The notes: generated by a model from the sequence alone, not told the origin. A stretch of 64,000 nucleotides of DNA from Carettochelys insculpta (GCF_033958435.1 NC_134152.1:15548001-15612000); one strand, 5' to 3'. Positions 10,577 through 21,208 are shown, counted from the first letter of the stretch. A program made the numbers and translations.

Positions 10577-11781
10577 CCTCTCGCTGGAGGCTTGCGAGGG
10601 AAAATCTCAGGGTTCCAGAACCAACTCCCCCTGAGATCGCTGCGTTTCCATCCCCGTCCGCGATTGCCCTCGGGGATAGTGAACCGTCTGGAGGGACCTG
10701 TCCCTGGGGGTGTGCTGTCTATGCCCAGAGTGATAGGGGCGACCATGGCAACGTGGGCACGGTTCCTGGGATGGAGACCTGGACCACTCTCGAGGCACAT
10801 ATCCCCGGCATCTGGGGGAGCGAGATCGTCTGGGTGATTGAGACAGTGGTGAAACTGATTTGTGGTAGTACTCCAGGGGTCAAATCCCAGAAAAGGCGAG
10901 GGTGGCCTGAGCCACGGTGACGCTGGTTGGAGGAATGGGGAGGGAGGCTCAGGGTAGACTGGGGGAGACCCCTGCCTCCTTGTTGGAGTTCGCAGCATAA
11001 GGGGAGGGCTTAGAGAGAGCAGCCCTGCAGCCCTGTCTGGAGAAGGGCTGCGGTGCCGGGTTTTCTCTGCTGCCTTTCCCCTCCCCTGTGGGGCTAACTC
11101 CGTCCCCTTCCGCGCCGGGGATCTCGGCCCCGCTGTCGGCACCACGCTCCGCACGCTTAACTGCGGTGCCGCGCGGGTGGTCTCCCCCAGCGCCTGCAGG
11201 CCGCGTGCCTGCGAGCCCTGCACCGTCGGCGCCCCGGGGGTCTGTGCCGCTAGCTGCGGTGCCGCCGGTTCCGGCACTTGGCTGGCCGCCGCTCTGACCA
11301 CAGTGCGGGATGGCTGTTTAATCATCGGCGGCTCAGCCTCTGCCACATGCGCTTCCGCGCTGCCGCTTGTTTGTAATTGCGGCTGGGGGCTATGTGCTGC
11401 ACCTGTCCCGCTCGCTGTGGCTGCCGGCAGGGATCGGGTTGGAGAGAGCTTCCTCCGTTTTTGCACTGATGAGGTGAGGGACGCCGCCTTCCTTTTATGG
11501 GGCCCTGTGGATCCCTCTTGTTGAGGCCGCTCTGGCACGTCTGGCTGGAGGGCCTTATCAAAGAGCAGCATTTTTAGCTGCATTTCTCTGTCCTTCCTGG
11601 CTCTGGCCGTGAGCTTTGCGCAGAAGGAGCATTTCTGGGTGACGTGAGATTCCCCCAGGCACCTAATACATTGACTGTGCCCATCAGAGGCCGGCATAGC
11701 TTCGCAGCATGACTCACACTTCTTGAATCCTGAAGAGGACATTGCGGTGAGTCTTTGAGTTGTTAATAGGGTACTTAGCAC
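10577..11781 (-). pseudogene. DIRS gag-like protein, N-terminal half with Cys/His cluster
   Basis: The frame from 11781 begins MLSTLLTTQRLTAMSSSGFK; the second Met is a plausible start. It has a Cys/His cluster, C22-x2-C25..H35-x2-C38-x2-C41..H46..C51-x2-C54, like a zinc-binding module. A low-complexity Pro/Ala/Ser region follows. The track frame runs on to 10363, but the real coding signal changes frame near 10800 to a Ser/Arg/His-rich segment (10607-10798, CHGRPYHSGHRQHTPRDRS) and again near 10600. The same Cys-rich start is conserved at 62320-62613 (MPASPGFKNSKNC..CLACLMG). Confidence 0.8.
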
Positions 11782-12044
11782 CTTCTCTGTGCTTGTTCCC
11801 CTCTCTCGGACCCAGCCTGCCGTGGCAGGAGGCCTAATGGCCTTACATCCCCAGGCCTCCGCTGCTCCTCTAGTTACTAAGGCTTTCTGCCTATGCTGTT
11901 ATATACTTTTTTTTTCTTTTTTGCAATAAGAGAAAACAACAAGCTGACTGAAAAGACTGAAAAGAAACTCTAAAAACACTAAGAACATTAAATACGCTGA
12001 CTCTGGCCGCAGCCTGAGCGGATTCCGTCTGCAGCCGATGGTGG

Positions 12045-12212
12045 TTAAGGAGGAACTGGCGGGGACCGGATCGCGCACGTGGCCGGGAGCGCGCAAGGGA
12101 GTGGCGCGCGCCGGCGCATGCGCGGTCCAGCAGAAACTGCTGGAAAGATCCGATCTGCGGCGCCGGGGCGAGCCCGACACCTATCGTGGAGCACCCACGG
12201 GGACACTCGAGG
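12045..12212. repeat. DIRS right inverted terminal repeat
   Basis: Inverted copy of 6180-6345: GAACTGGCGGGGACCGGATC through CGAGCCCGACACCTATCGTG to CACCCACGGGG. The element's edge is about 12219, after CTCGAGGAAGAA. The repeat contains CpG-rich blocks (GCGCGCGCCGGCGCATGCGC), unusual in this intron and likely part of the promoter region. Confidence 0.9.
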
Positions 12213-12235
12213 AAGAATAAGTCCTTTTTAGGGAA

Positions 12236-12925
12236 TGGTCTATAAATAACTACAGGCACAAAGACAGAGGACCCCATCATGCAAGTCTGAGAACCCGATT
12301 CATACACCACTAAGTTCTCATGCTCCTCTACTAACATCATATACGCCATCATGTGCCAACAATGCCCAGATGCTTTGTATATTGGCCAGACTTCTAACTC
12401 CCTTAGACAAAGGGTCAATGGGCACAAAACAGACATCAAAACACTCCAGATCCACAAACCAGTTAGTCAACATTTTAATGGAATGGGGCATTCTGTCAAT
12501 GACCTCAAGGTATGTGTGTTACTGAAGAAGAATTATCGTACCATTCTGGAAAGGGAAACAGCCAAGCTGGCTTTTATATTCAAATTTGGCACATTAACAC
12601 ATGGTTTAAATCGTGATGGGAACTTTCTGAGTCACTATAGGGGCTCGTCTGCATACCAGGCTCAATCTAATTCTTGACCTCCCCTCCCCCCTCTGATTTG
12701 CTCACCTTGATTATCTTTTTCTGATTTGTCCTCCTTGCTTACTGTTTTTGGTTCTCTGTGCCTTAAATATTGAGTCTGTTCTGGTCTGGCTATGGTCTGA
12801 AGAAGTGGGTCTGTCCCACAAAAGCTCACCTAATAAACTATTTTGCTAATCTTTAAAGTGCTACTTGACTGCTTTTTGTTTTGATAGCGTACAGACTAGC
12901 ACGGCTTCCTCTCTGTTACTATTCA
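12236..12925 (+). mobile_element. Penelope-like element fragment with GIY-YIG endonuclease
   Basis: The frame at 12351-12677, extended upstream without a start, reads KFSCSSTNIIYAIMCQQCPD, then ALYIGQTSNSLRQRVNGH, then HKPVSQHFNGMGHSVNDL and later TLTHGLNRDGNFLSH. This is the GIY-YIG nuclease of PLEs with its preceding Cys-rich motif; the IIY..YIGQT pair and the Arg of LRQRVNGH are catalytic-core positions. RT is missing because of 5' truncation. The 3' tail carries the CTGAAGAAGTGGGTCTGTCC hairpin (12796) and ends at CTCTCTGTTACTATT next to the Harbinger element. PLEs encode RT plus this endonuclease for target-primed retrotransposition. Confidence 0.9.
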
Positions 12926-13246
12926 CTAAGGCTAGGTCTACACTACAGCGCAATTTCAAAATGCACCCTTTCGAAAGATTGCCTTCTGCAATTGTGCATC
13001 CACACACACATTGTGGATCAAGGTCACGATCTTCTGTTTTGAAAGACTGGTCCAGCATTTCGAAAGGGAGTGTTAAAATGTCCATGGGTGCTCTTTCAAA
13101 ATAATTGGCCAGGATGGGGTCGCAGTCCACCCCCGGATGAAGAGCTCCTAACGGCAGCGGATGGGGTCACATGGCTGCCAAGCCCTTCCAGAGACTGCAG
13201 CCAGCTGGTCTTTTAAAGGACCCCTCCCAATACCATCACCCTGCAT

Positions 13247-14572
13247 GTGCTGAGGGCTGCCAGGCTGTCCACAGCACAACAGACCCTGCGCAGGGACCTG
13301 ACCTGTAGCAGAGATACCCTGGCTCACCAACAGCGTGCAGAGCGGGAGTTCCTCCAGGCCATCGTCAGCCTGCTGGCCATGCTGCCTGTGGCTGTCCTCC
13401 AGCAGCATTGGAGGACCAATCACGCAGGGCCCAACCTGGAGGCCATTTGGCAGAGGCTATGTCCATGCACCTTCATCCTGGCAATCTGCCAATGGTGGGG
13501 CTGTCCCACCAGCACCAAGTGGTGGGACTGCCTCATGCTAGGGGACTGGGATGACACCTGCTGGATCCAAAATTTCTGGATGACAAAGCAGACCTTTCAG
13601 GAGCTCTGTCACTGGCTCTCCCCAGCCCTCCAGCACCAGGACATGGCCCGCACTCCCTTTGCAGAAGAGAGTTGTGATTGCAATCTGGAAGCAAGCGACA
13701 CCGGACAGCTACCAATCAGTCAGCCACCAGTTCAGGGTGGACAAGGCCATGGTCAGGGTCATCTTCCTGGAGGTAAGCCAGAATTGGGTCACACACCCAC
13801 CACTGGGAGCGGGGGAGAGGGCTACCGGCCCAGGGGGGCCCTGCAAGGGGCCAGGGAGCACCTGGCCATGCACTTACAGATGTGTCTACCTTCCACCCCA
13901 TACATGTTGTCAGGGTGATAAACACCCTCCTCCTTTCTGGGTCATCTCTGTCGGGGACCTGGATGTCACCCTCACCGGATTTGCAAAGCTGGGCTTCCCC
14001 AGCTGCTCCATCATGCTAAATGGGATGCATGTTGCCATCCAGGCCATGGACCACAGAGTGTGTGCTTTTATCAACTAAAAGGGGTACCACTCCATGGTCC
14101 TCCAGACCCTCTTGGAGACAAAAGGCCAGTTCATGGATGTGTATGTGGGCTGGAAGGGCAGGGCCCATGATGGCTGGGTGTTTAGGAACTCATGGCTGGG
14201 CCACAGGAGGCAGGACAGGACCTACTTCCCCAACAGGAGCTCCTGGTGTGAGACCTCACTATGCCTCACTGCATCGTGGCCAATGCCGCCTACCCCCACA
14301 CCCATGGTTCATGCAGCCCTACACAGGATGCACAGACCCAGCCTGGGACCCTTTTAAACACACGCCTGAACCAGGCCAGGAGCACCACTAAACGGGCGTT
14401 TGGGTGCCTCAAGGGGCGCTTTTGCTTCCTCCTCATGAGGTTGGAGGCTAGCCTAGCCAACATGCTCGTGGTGGCAGCCTGCTGCACTCTCCACAATATG
14501 ATGGAGAGGCAATTGGAGCCCTTCATTCAGGGGTGGGCTGCCAAGACTGGTGCCAGGTATGAGCAGCTATGA
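13247..14572 (+). pseudogene. Harbinger transposase, broken
   Basis: Pieces in three frames. 13510-13660: TKWWDCLMLGDWDDTCWIQNF then WMTKQTFQELCHWLSPALQ. From 13659, after a frameshift: KRVVIAIWKQATPDSYQSVS. From about 13960: GFAKLGFPSCSIMLNGMHVA, where the usual GAIDGTHI aspartate has become Asn. A TAA stop follows at 14076 after CAFIN. Then MVLQTLLETKGQFMDVYVGW and KGRAHDGWVFRNSWL. The last part, from about 14350, reads NQARSTTKRAFGCLKGRFCF and VVAACCTLHNMMERQ, the conserved C-terminal block. A functional enzyme cuts and pastes via DDE chemistry; this copy has lost one catalytic Asp and the frame. Confidence 0.88.
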
Positions 14573-15396
14573 GCCCATGCTGCTAGGCGCAATAGGACGG
14601 GGTGTGGATCAGGGTGGCCCTGTGTGGGGCCTTCACCCAGAGGCTGCAGTGACCATCCCCCATCACCCTCACCCACATCCCTGCCCCTCACCATTCCACC
14701 ATCATACACCAGGGACATGGGAGTGGCCCTGAATCGTAAACCCTTTAGTAAACCATAATAATAAAAGCAATATAAAACAGTACAACATGAACCTTAAACT
14801 GTTTACAATGGGGAATGGGGGAGAACTATTTACAACAGGGGTCCTGGGGCCCACCAAACTTGGGAGGGTCCTGGGGTGGGAGGCCTCACTTGGCCACCGG
14901 GGCGGACAGTCGGGAGCCGTGCCAGCCACGTGAACCCCTACCGCCCCAGATCTGGGGTTCCCATAGGGCTGGAATGGTGCCAAAAATCACAGGGAGGTAG
15001 GGGTGCAAGAGGTGTACAGCAGGCTTGGGGTTAGCAGGGGGCATGTGGGGGGGAAATGGAGAGCAGGTGGGTGGGGAGGGAGGAATCAGCTCGACCTGGG
15101 TGCCACTGGCCACCAGCCACTGGCCAACTGCCACCCTGGTGGTGGGTGGGAGGGAAGGCAGGAGCAGGGCAGCAAGGTTAGGAACTGTGGAGGGGGCTGC
15201 GGGGAAGCTGGTGAGGGAGTGTGAGGCTGGTTAAGGTGAGTGACCACAGCCCAGGTTAGGATGTCTAGGCTGTCTGCCTCTTGCACTCACACCTCCCACT
15301 CCGTTGCCAGCCAGTCCCGCAGCACAGACGTCACGTCCTGCAGGGCAGCCGTGTTGGTGGTCATCTCCTCCTCCCTGCACTGTCAACAGCAGCTGG

Positions 15397-16100
15397 CTAG
15401 GTGACACCTACACGTAGGTATGGGGTGGGGTGGGGTGGGGTGGGGTGAGGTCCCAGCCTCCGGGCCCTCTGCTCCTGTACTCTAGCTGGACGACCCAGAG
15501 GGATGGTGAAAACAAGGGTCCCATCGCTGGATCCCTCATCATTGCTGCCAGCCTCCATTTCCTGGTCCCTCATGCGGGGGATGGTGGCTCCTGGCTCCTC
15601 TTCACTGGGTGGCTCTGGCTCCTGCTCAGTGTCTGGATGCAGGTTGGCCGTGTCCATGATGTGCTCCAGGGGCACCACGTGCTTCGGGCTGAGAAAGTGG
15701 TCCAGTTCCTCATAGTGGGGGCACAGGGTGGCTGATGCCCTGATCGGCTGGCCGCATCCTGGATGCAGCAGTACGCCTGCTTGTTCTTTTACTTTAGACC
15801 ACACTTGGTCTAGGGTGTGACTGGGGTGCCCCCAGGGCAGCGAGACCATTGGAGAGCTGCATGAATGCAGCAGCATTCCAGCGCTAGATGCCAGTTTGCA
15901 GGAGGACCTCCTCTTTCCCGCAAAGACCCAGGAGGTCCTTCAATTTGGCTGCCATGCAGGAGGGACCCCCTTTTTTGAGGCCCTGGCTTGGCTCCTAGGA
16001 GCCCTGGCTTGCCTCACTATGGGGCCCCTGGCTGCGGCCAGCATGCACGGGCTTGGGGACCCACTTGCAGCTACAGAGGGTATGCTGTAGGGAGCTTACA
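15397..16100 (-). pseudogene. Harbinger Myb/SANT-like DNA-binding protein, broken
   Basis: The minus-strand frame 15876-15397 contains HTLDQVWSKVKEQAGVLLHP and LCPHYEELDHFLSPKHVVPL, recognisable as the second half of the Myb/SANT-like domain of Harbinger ORF2 proteins (normally ..QVRSKVKELRQ..CPYYxELDRILG..). An acidic stretch (EQEPEPPSEEEPG) follows. The first half of the domain lies at about 15880-16100 in shifted frames. In this superfamily the protein brings the transposase to the terminal repeats. It converges on the transposase gene. Confidence 0.78.
15421..15450 (+). repeat. (TGGGG)5 microsatellite, G-quadruplex candidate
   Basis: Five perfect TGGGG units followed by TGAGG. Four or more G4 runs separated by one T on the plus strand. 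It lies inside the Harbinger element in the tail of the Myb/SANT-like frame, where the complement reads as His/Pro/Thr repeats. Confidence 0.95.
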
Positions 16101-16487
16101 ATCTCCTTGCTGGCAGCACGCTCCCAGCTTCCTGTCATGGAGTTTCTAGGTCCCTACATCTTTAAACGCAGCATGCAGTAACTATACAGCCCTGCTTGGG
16201 CTGGCCAGGGCATCTCTGCACGCGTGCCAGCCGGTGCCATGGCATACCCACTCTTTCGAAAGACTGGACCACATAGCATCTACACATGTCCTCTTTCGAA
16301 ATCTGACTTCAAAATAGGGCACTCTTCCTAATAAGTGAATGGAAGAACAACTTCGAAATGTGGGCCACATTCCCTTTAAATCAATTTCAAAACACAGCTT
16401 TGTGTGTGTAGATGCTCTCTGGTGTTTTCAAAAGGGGCCCCTGCCTCGAAATTAGTTTAGAAATTCACTGCTAGCATAGACATGGCC

Positions 16488-17157
16488 TACGTGGAAAGAA
16501 AGCCCCCATTAGAAATTTTCTGTTTTGCAATTAAGTAGAACATACTGTAGCAGCAAAATATTGTCTTGGGAAAACTATTTGTTATACCTTTACTGTTCAT
16601 AAAGTATAAACAGAAATTAATTGAAAAAAAAACTTTAACTTGATTTGCAGAAAGCCAGATTTCCTACTGTAAACACCACCGCCATGAGAGATGGATTTTC
16701 ATTTCAGAATAGGAAATACCTCATATGGCTCATCATAGCAAACATCCACTCAGTTGTACTTACTCCAGGATGCCACAAGTTTAATGTGCTCTGGACAACA
16801 TGGAATTTTTTTAGCTTCATCCTTTATAATAGGAGAGCACTATCTTACTGGTGGGTATAGCTTGCCAATAATCTACAGATTTTTTATTACAGCAGATTGA
16901 CTTTGCATTAGCAGTACTTTTTAAGTCTCTTAACTGTGCTGGCTCTGGCTATTCTGAAGATTTACTTCTTGACCCTTGGGGTCCATTCATGCAGTTTTTG
17001 TACTCCTTTAATGACAACGAATGGTTTAGAAACTGGATATTTTTGTAGTACAAAAATGAGTATAGATCAGCCCTTGTACTAGCTGACAGGAAGCTAAATA
17101 GCAAGAGGCACGAGACTGATTTTATGGCAGTGGGCTTTACAATGGGGGCCTTACAAT
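16488..17157. other. TXNDC11 intron, no recognised feature
   Basis: AT-rich intron between the Harbinger element and a SINE. No convincing repeat or coding sequence seen. Confidence 0.5.
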
Positions 17158-17372
17158 TGGGGTGGAGGGACAGCTCTGCAGTTTGAGCATTGGCCTGCTA
17201 AACTCAGGGTTGTGAGCTCAGCCTTTGAGGGGGCCATTTAGGGACCTGGAGCAAACAAACAAACAAAAAAAATCTGTTAGGGATGGTGATGGGTCCTGCT
17301 GTGAGGGCTGGGGACTGGACTCAGTGACCTCCTAAGGTCCCTTCCAGCTCTACGAGATAGGTATATCTCCAT
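17158..17372 (+). mobile_element. tRNA-derived SINE with CR1-like tail (turtle type)
   Basis: A tRNA-like head contains an A-box-like segment before GAGCATTGGCCTGCTAAAC and a B-box-like GGGTTGTGAGCTCA. An A-rich linker with CAAACAAACAAACAAA follows. Then comes GGGATGGTGATGGGTCCTGC and a tail with CAGTGACCTCCTAAGGTCCC and TTCCAGCTCTACGAGATA, which mirrors the CR1 3' end. Tortoise pol III SINEs are known to be tRNA-derived with a tail shared with a CR1-like LINE. The copy at 55438-55672 has the same plan. Confidence 0.8.
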
Positions 17373-17995
17373 ATTATAAGGGGGAACTCACTCATCAGTG
17401 AAATTTCTCCAATCCCTTTATTTCCTTTGCTAAAACTCTCCTCCTATGTTTTCTGTGTGCTTGTACCTTAGCAACCATGATAAATTACATTTGAATTATG
17501 TTGTATCTGCTTTTATACCAGGAGGTGGAGTATGCTTAAATAAAGTTATTCATAATCCTCTGACTCCTGTGTAGGAAAGGAAAGAATATGGAGAATAACA
17601 CAAGAAACCTCACTCTATTTTGCTTGGAAATGAGAAAAAAGATAGGAACAGAAACAAAATAGGCCCTGCCATTAAAATTAAATTCAGCAATTAAAGCTCA
17701 AGGGAACATTGAATATGCCAGCAATGTGAGTGCAATTTTGTATTTACTTTGAAAAGCTGGTTTTACAACTGTATTAACAAGCTCATTAAAATAAGATAAA
17801 GGAGATAAATGTGCCATTTTTGGAATGAAAGGATTTCTCTAATATATTCATCTCACAGTTAATAAAAAGAACAATGTAGCTGGTTGTCAGACCATTTAAG
17901 ACATTCTTGCTCTATTACTAGCCTAGGCTACGTATGGTCCAACAGATTAACTATTATCAACAAAAACGAATGGCAAAACTTGGAAGTAAAGTATT
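17373..17995. other. TXNDC11 intron, no recognised feature
   Basis: AT-rich sequence between the SINE and the RTE-type LINE; nothing recognised. Confidence 0.5.
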
Positions 17996-19075
17996 ACATC
18001 ATCATCATCCACCACCATGGGCTCAGCACCCATTGGTGTCTGATGCCTCTTCCATTATTTCCTTCCATCTTTCCCTGTTCAATGCAGAGTTGCTTAGTTT
18101 CTATAGACTAGCTCTGCACCACTCTACTATATCATCTACCCATTTCCTGTGAGGTCTCCCTCTCTTACTCGAACGTCTATTATGCCAAATACCAGGGTCT
18201 TGATTTTTCGTTCGTCCTTCATTCTGCAAAAATGCCCGAATAGCTTCAACTTGCATTGCATAACCTTCTGCAGCAGGTTCTTTTTTGGTTGTATCTTCCT
18301 ATATAATTTTTAGTTTGTGACCTTGTGCATCCATCCTATTCTCAGCATCTTTCTGTAACAACTCCTCTTGAATGCTAATATTCTTCTCTTTGAATATTTT
18401 GTTATCATCCACGTCTCACATCCGTACAACATACTGATGCATACACATTCTGAAGATACTCAGCTTTTTTCCTAAGATAATTGCTTTGCTTTTCCAGGTC
18501 TTATCCATCACCTTCAAACTCGCTCTTGCTTTCACTATCCTAGTCTCTATTTCCTTCTTTCAGTCTAGATCATATATCACTTTGCTCCCAGATATATGGG
18601 TTTCTCTACGTACTCCAGTTCAATCCCATCTATACTGATCTTCCTTCCCATTTCCTTATCTCCACATACCACTGTTTATGTTTTATTGATGTTCATAATC
18701 AATCCATACCACTTCCCTTTCTTGTTTAGCACCTGCATTGTTTTTGTTAGCTTCTCCTCATCTCCCTCATTGATAACTACACCATCCATGAATATCAACT
18801 TGTTGAATCTCATCCCGTGCACAGATATCCCTTCTACCTCTCCCTTGATCTTGTCCATCACTCTCTCTAGATGCGTGATGAAGATACTCTGCAATAGCGG
18901 ATCTCCTTGTCTCATACCTCTACTTGTTCTAAACCAACTTCCCAACTCCCCGCATATTCTCACCACTGCCTCCGCATTGTCACTGATGTCTTTCAGCACC
19001 TGTATCAGCCTGGTATCCGCTCTGTACATAGTTCGGAAATTCTCAATGTATGGGACAGGACCCTCAAAGATGGCA
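17996..19075 (-). mobile_element. RTE-type LINE, 5'-truncated, 3' part of RT
   Basis: Minus-strand frame 19122-18676 reads TSRGMRQGDPLLQSIFITHL, like the GxRQGxxLSPxLFxxxLE motif of RTE and related LINEs. It continues ERVMDKIKGEVEGISVHGMR and LIFMDGVVINEGDEEKL, where F-M-D-G stands at the FADD active-site position (degraded). It ends KKGKWYGLIMNINKT. Downstream pieces on the minus strand fit the C-terminal region. The plus-strand left end at 17996-18009 is an (ATC)n run, which corresponds to a short-tandem-repeat 3' terminus typical of RTE rather than CR1. Confidence 0.75.
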
Positions 19076-19119
19076 TCTGAATGTACATGTGTGTGCAAAT
19101 GTGTGTGTGCGAACAGAGA

Positions 19120-19436
19120 CACAAGCTGTGTGCTTTTAAGGGTGCTGGCTGTCAGCCCATGGAGGCTGGGGCTTATGGAAGGAAAGGATAAAGGGGATAG
19201 TCAGAGCCCTGTCACCCTAAATATCCCCTTCACATTGTCACACTAACTTCTGTGCTGCTTATGGGGTAGCACTGCCTTCATATATGGGTATTCAGGCAGC
19301 AACCATTGCTCTCCACTATGCCTTCAGAGCTGGGTAACAGCATATGAAATCACGGGAGGGGGAATTGTGTGTGAACTACAACAGACATAAAGAAGGGAGG
19401 AGGAGTATAATCCAATAATTTTGAGCACTCCTGGTA
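19120..19436. mobile_element. hAT-like non-autonomous fragment
   Basis: The interior shares words with 5810-6140 (GCTGTCAGCCCATGGAGGCTGGGGC against the earlier copy's GCTGTCAGCCCTGGGAGG). It ends with TTTTGAGCACTCCTGGTAT, whose complement resembles a hAT terminus. A weak family call, based on two diverged copies in the window. Confidence 0.35.
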
Positions 19437-20064
19437 TAGATTAATCATTGAAAGCGTAATTCATCCCAGAAGGAAGCACAGATTCCCACTTAAAAGGTCC
19501 TCTGTCATAAAAATTGGGCAAAACATGAAACCCGAGAAGACTTTGGAAATGCTGATGTATGAAAGACATGGCAGTAAGGGAACGCTAAAGTGACACTGTA
19601 AAACACTCAAAAGACTGCACTGTTGCTGCCCACGACTTAACATGTTCTGTGTTTTGCAGCCTGTTAGTTCTGAGGATTTCAGTCTATCAGGAAGTGTATA
19701 TTACTTATACTGCAAGTGATTTTTTTTTTTACATTTTCTTTCTTTTCTTTACATATATTCCTTTGATCTCATGAGCTAACTCCACTCAATTTTGAGTAAA
19801 CAGACTAAATGTGAATCTTATAATAATCTAAATTATATAGTGTTACAATACATTGCTTATAATGAATTCATTTGACAGAATAATTTGTATCTAATTTGAC
19901 AGACATTAAATCTTAATTTAAAATTAAACATAAATTAGCAGAAGTTTATGGCAACATATCAACTTTACAAGATACATAATAGCCATATATGCATGTCTGG
20001 CAGTCTTAAGTAGTTACAATAGTATATATAAAAACGGTGTTGTAAAATTGAGAGATTCTTTTAC
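19437..20064. other. TXNDC11 intron next to exon
   Basis: AT-rich intron downstream of the exon at 20065-20174 on the minus strand, starting with donor GTAAAAGAATC. No feature recognised. Confidence 0.5.
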
Positions 20065-20174
20065 CTCGCCACAGTGAAGTTGTTTGGAGGCAGAAGCCGA
20101 GCTAGCTGGATAAAGATGTGATTAAGAGAAGCACAGAATCCACACCACTGTGCATAATAGAGCAGCAAGACATC
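20065..20174 (-). CDS. TXNDC11: TXNDC11 coding exon with the CGFC redox motif
   Basis: A 110-base exon between acceptor TTTGCCTCCAG and donor GGCGAG|GTAAAAG on the minus strand. It reads [20 protein letters not shown] then [16 protein letters not shown], followed by AG, two thirds of an Arg codon. This is the core of the catalytically competent thioredoxin domain; the two cysteines of W-C-G-F-C form the redox pair. It starts in phase 0 after the 22581-22726 exon and ends in phase 2 before the 5212-5292 exon, which supplies A to finish the Arg. Mammals, as I recall, have Pro where this sequence has Gln before W. Confidence 0.96.
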
Positions 20175-21003
20175 CTGGAGGCAAAGGGGGGGAGGGGAGG
20201 AGAGAAGTTCAATTGGCATCTGGTGTTTGTTTACATAAAGTAGAAATAGTCATCACTGTGTTAAACAACACATTTAAGCTATTCAGAGATAAAATGTAAC
20301 TCCGTCTTTCTACACCTCATCCATTAAGCAATAGGCCCCACTCACTGGTGCCATGCAGCTCCTGAAGCGCAAAAAAAAACAACCCCAAACCACTGTAAGG
20401 CTCCTGGAGAAATTTTCTCAGCAGGTGCAAGGTTGATAAAATGGCTCAGTGCCACCCAGAGCAGGAGTTCCTGATGCAGGTGACATGCTGATAGCATAGC
20501 CTGGGAAAAGGAGATATGGCTGTACCATTTTGATACCTTGGCAGGAAGGTAAAAGCCTTCTGGGCTCTAGTCTATGTTGGGAGCTCAGCCAGCCCGTGTT
20601 GTTTCGCAAATGTGGCATAAAGCCATCTTTAATCCCTCCCTTTCTGAGCCAAGATCATCTATAGCACTGAGCTGAACTGGGCCCAATGACTAAAATGGAA
20701 TGAGCAATCTGATTCTTGGATGGCATTGACACCATAGACACTCTATATTGTTATACTGATGCACCAACAAATCACATGAGGCCCTGTGTTCACTGTATGT
20801 CATCCAGCAGTCCTCCATACACCATCCTTCCCCTAGTGTTCAAAAACAGAAAAACCACCACATAGGATTACTTGGTGTCCACTAAATGCAAACAGAATAT
20901 TGAAGTATTTTATAGTTCTTATGATTGTTCTTCATAGTTACAGATAATTTAAGACCAGAAAGAAGCATTAGATCATTAGTCTGACCTTTTGTAGATCACA
21001 GTA
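20175..21003. other. TXNDC11 intron, no recognised feature
   Basis: First part of the 2.4 kb intron upstream of the redox exon, with a purine-rich run at 20183-20203 just beyond the acceptor. Nothing else recognised. Confidence 0.5.
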
Positions 21004-21208
21004 CAGTAGGGTCTCAACATTCGCAAGGGTTCCATGTTGAGAACCTTCATGAATGTTGAATTGTATGGCCTGGAGCCCAGCTGCCGGGGCTCCTACACAG
21101 CGCCTGTGGGAAGCAGGGGCTGCCAGCACTCCTGCCCGGAGCCCCAGGGAAGCAGCCGCTCATGGCCACTCATGAATACTTAGGTTCATGAAAGTTAAGA
21201 CTCTACTG
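21004..21208. mobile_element. Mariner/Tigger-like MITE with TA target site
   Basis: Inverted ends: left CAGTAGGGTCTCAACATTC; the right end, complemented, is CAGTAGAGTCTTAACTTTC. TA lies on both sides (21002-21003 and 21209-21210). 205 bp with a GC-rich centre and no coding capacity. The TA duplication and CAGTA ends fit the Tc1/mariner superfamily (Tigger-like). Confidence 0.85.

Larger units (their letters stand above)
6145..12219 (-). mobile_element. Nearly full-length DIRS-type tyrosine-recombinase retrotransposon
   Basis: About 6.1 kb on the minus strand. Order from its 5' end: inverted terminal repeat (12045-12212), gag (11781 down to 9500), RT and RNase H (9795 down to 7847), a C-terminal extension (to 7569), tyrosine recombinase (7926 to about 6600), internal complementary region (6393-6500) and second inverted terminal repeat (6180-6345). 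DIRS elements lack an integrase or LTRs; they are thought to integrate a circular DNA through the recombinase, using the internal complementary region to rebuild the ends. No target duplication is expected. Frameshifts in gag, at the RT/RNase H boundary, near 7890 and near 6650 make it inactive. Termini and motifs are well kept, so it is fairly young. It lies inside a TXNDC11 intron in the sense orientation. Confidence 0.93.
12930..16487. mobile_element. Harbinger DNA transposon, complete length but decayed
   Basis: Terminal inverted repeats: left GGCTAGGTCTACACTAC, right ending CTAGCATAGACATGGCC, whose complement is GGCCATGTCTATGCTAG. Flanks are TAA (12927-12929) and TAC (16488-16490), near the 3-bp TWA duplication of PIF/Harbinger elements. 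It carries two genes facing each other: a DDE transposase on the plus strand (about 13247-14572) and a Myb/SANT-like DNA-binding protein on the minus strand (about 16100-15397). Both are needed for transposition in this superfamily. Stops and frameshifts show it is inactive. It inserted directly beside a PLE end. Confidence 0.9.

Noticed and set aside
18596..19246. Plus-strand 216-codon frame
   Set aside because: Antisense of the RTE-type LINE RT; hydrophobic Ser/Ile composition without domain.
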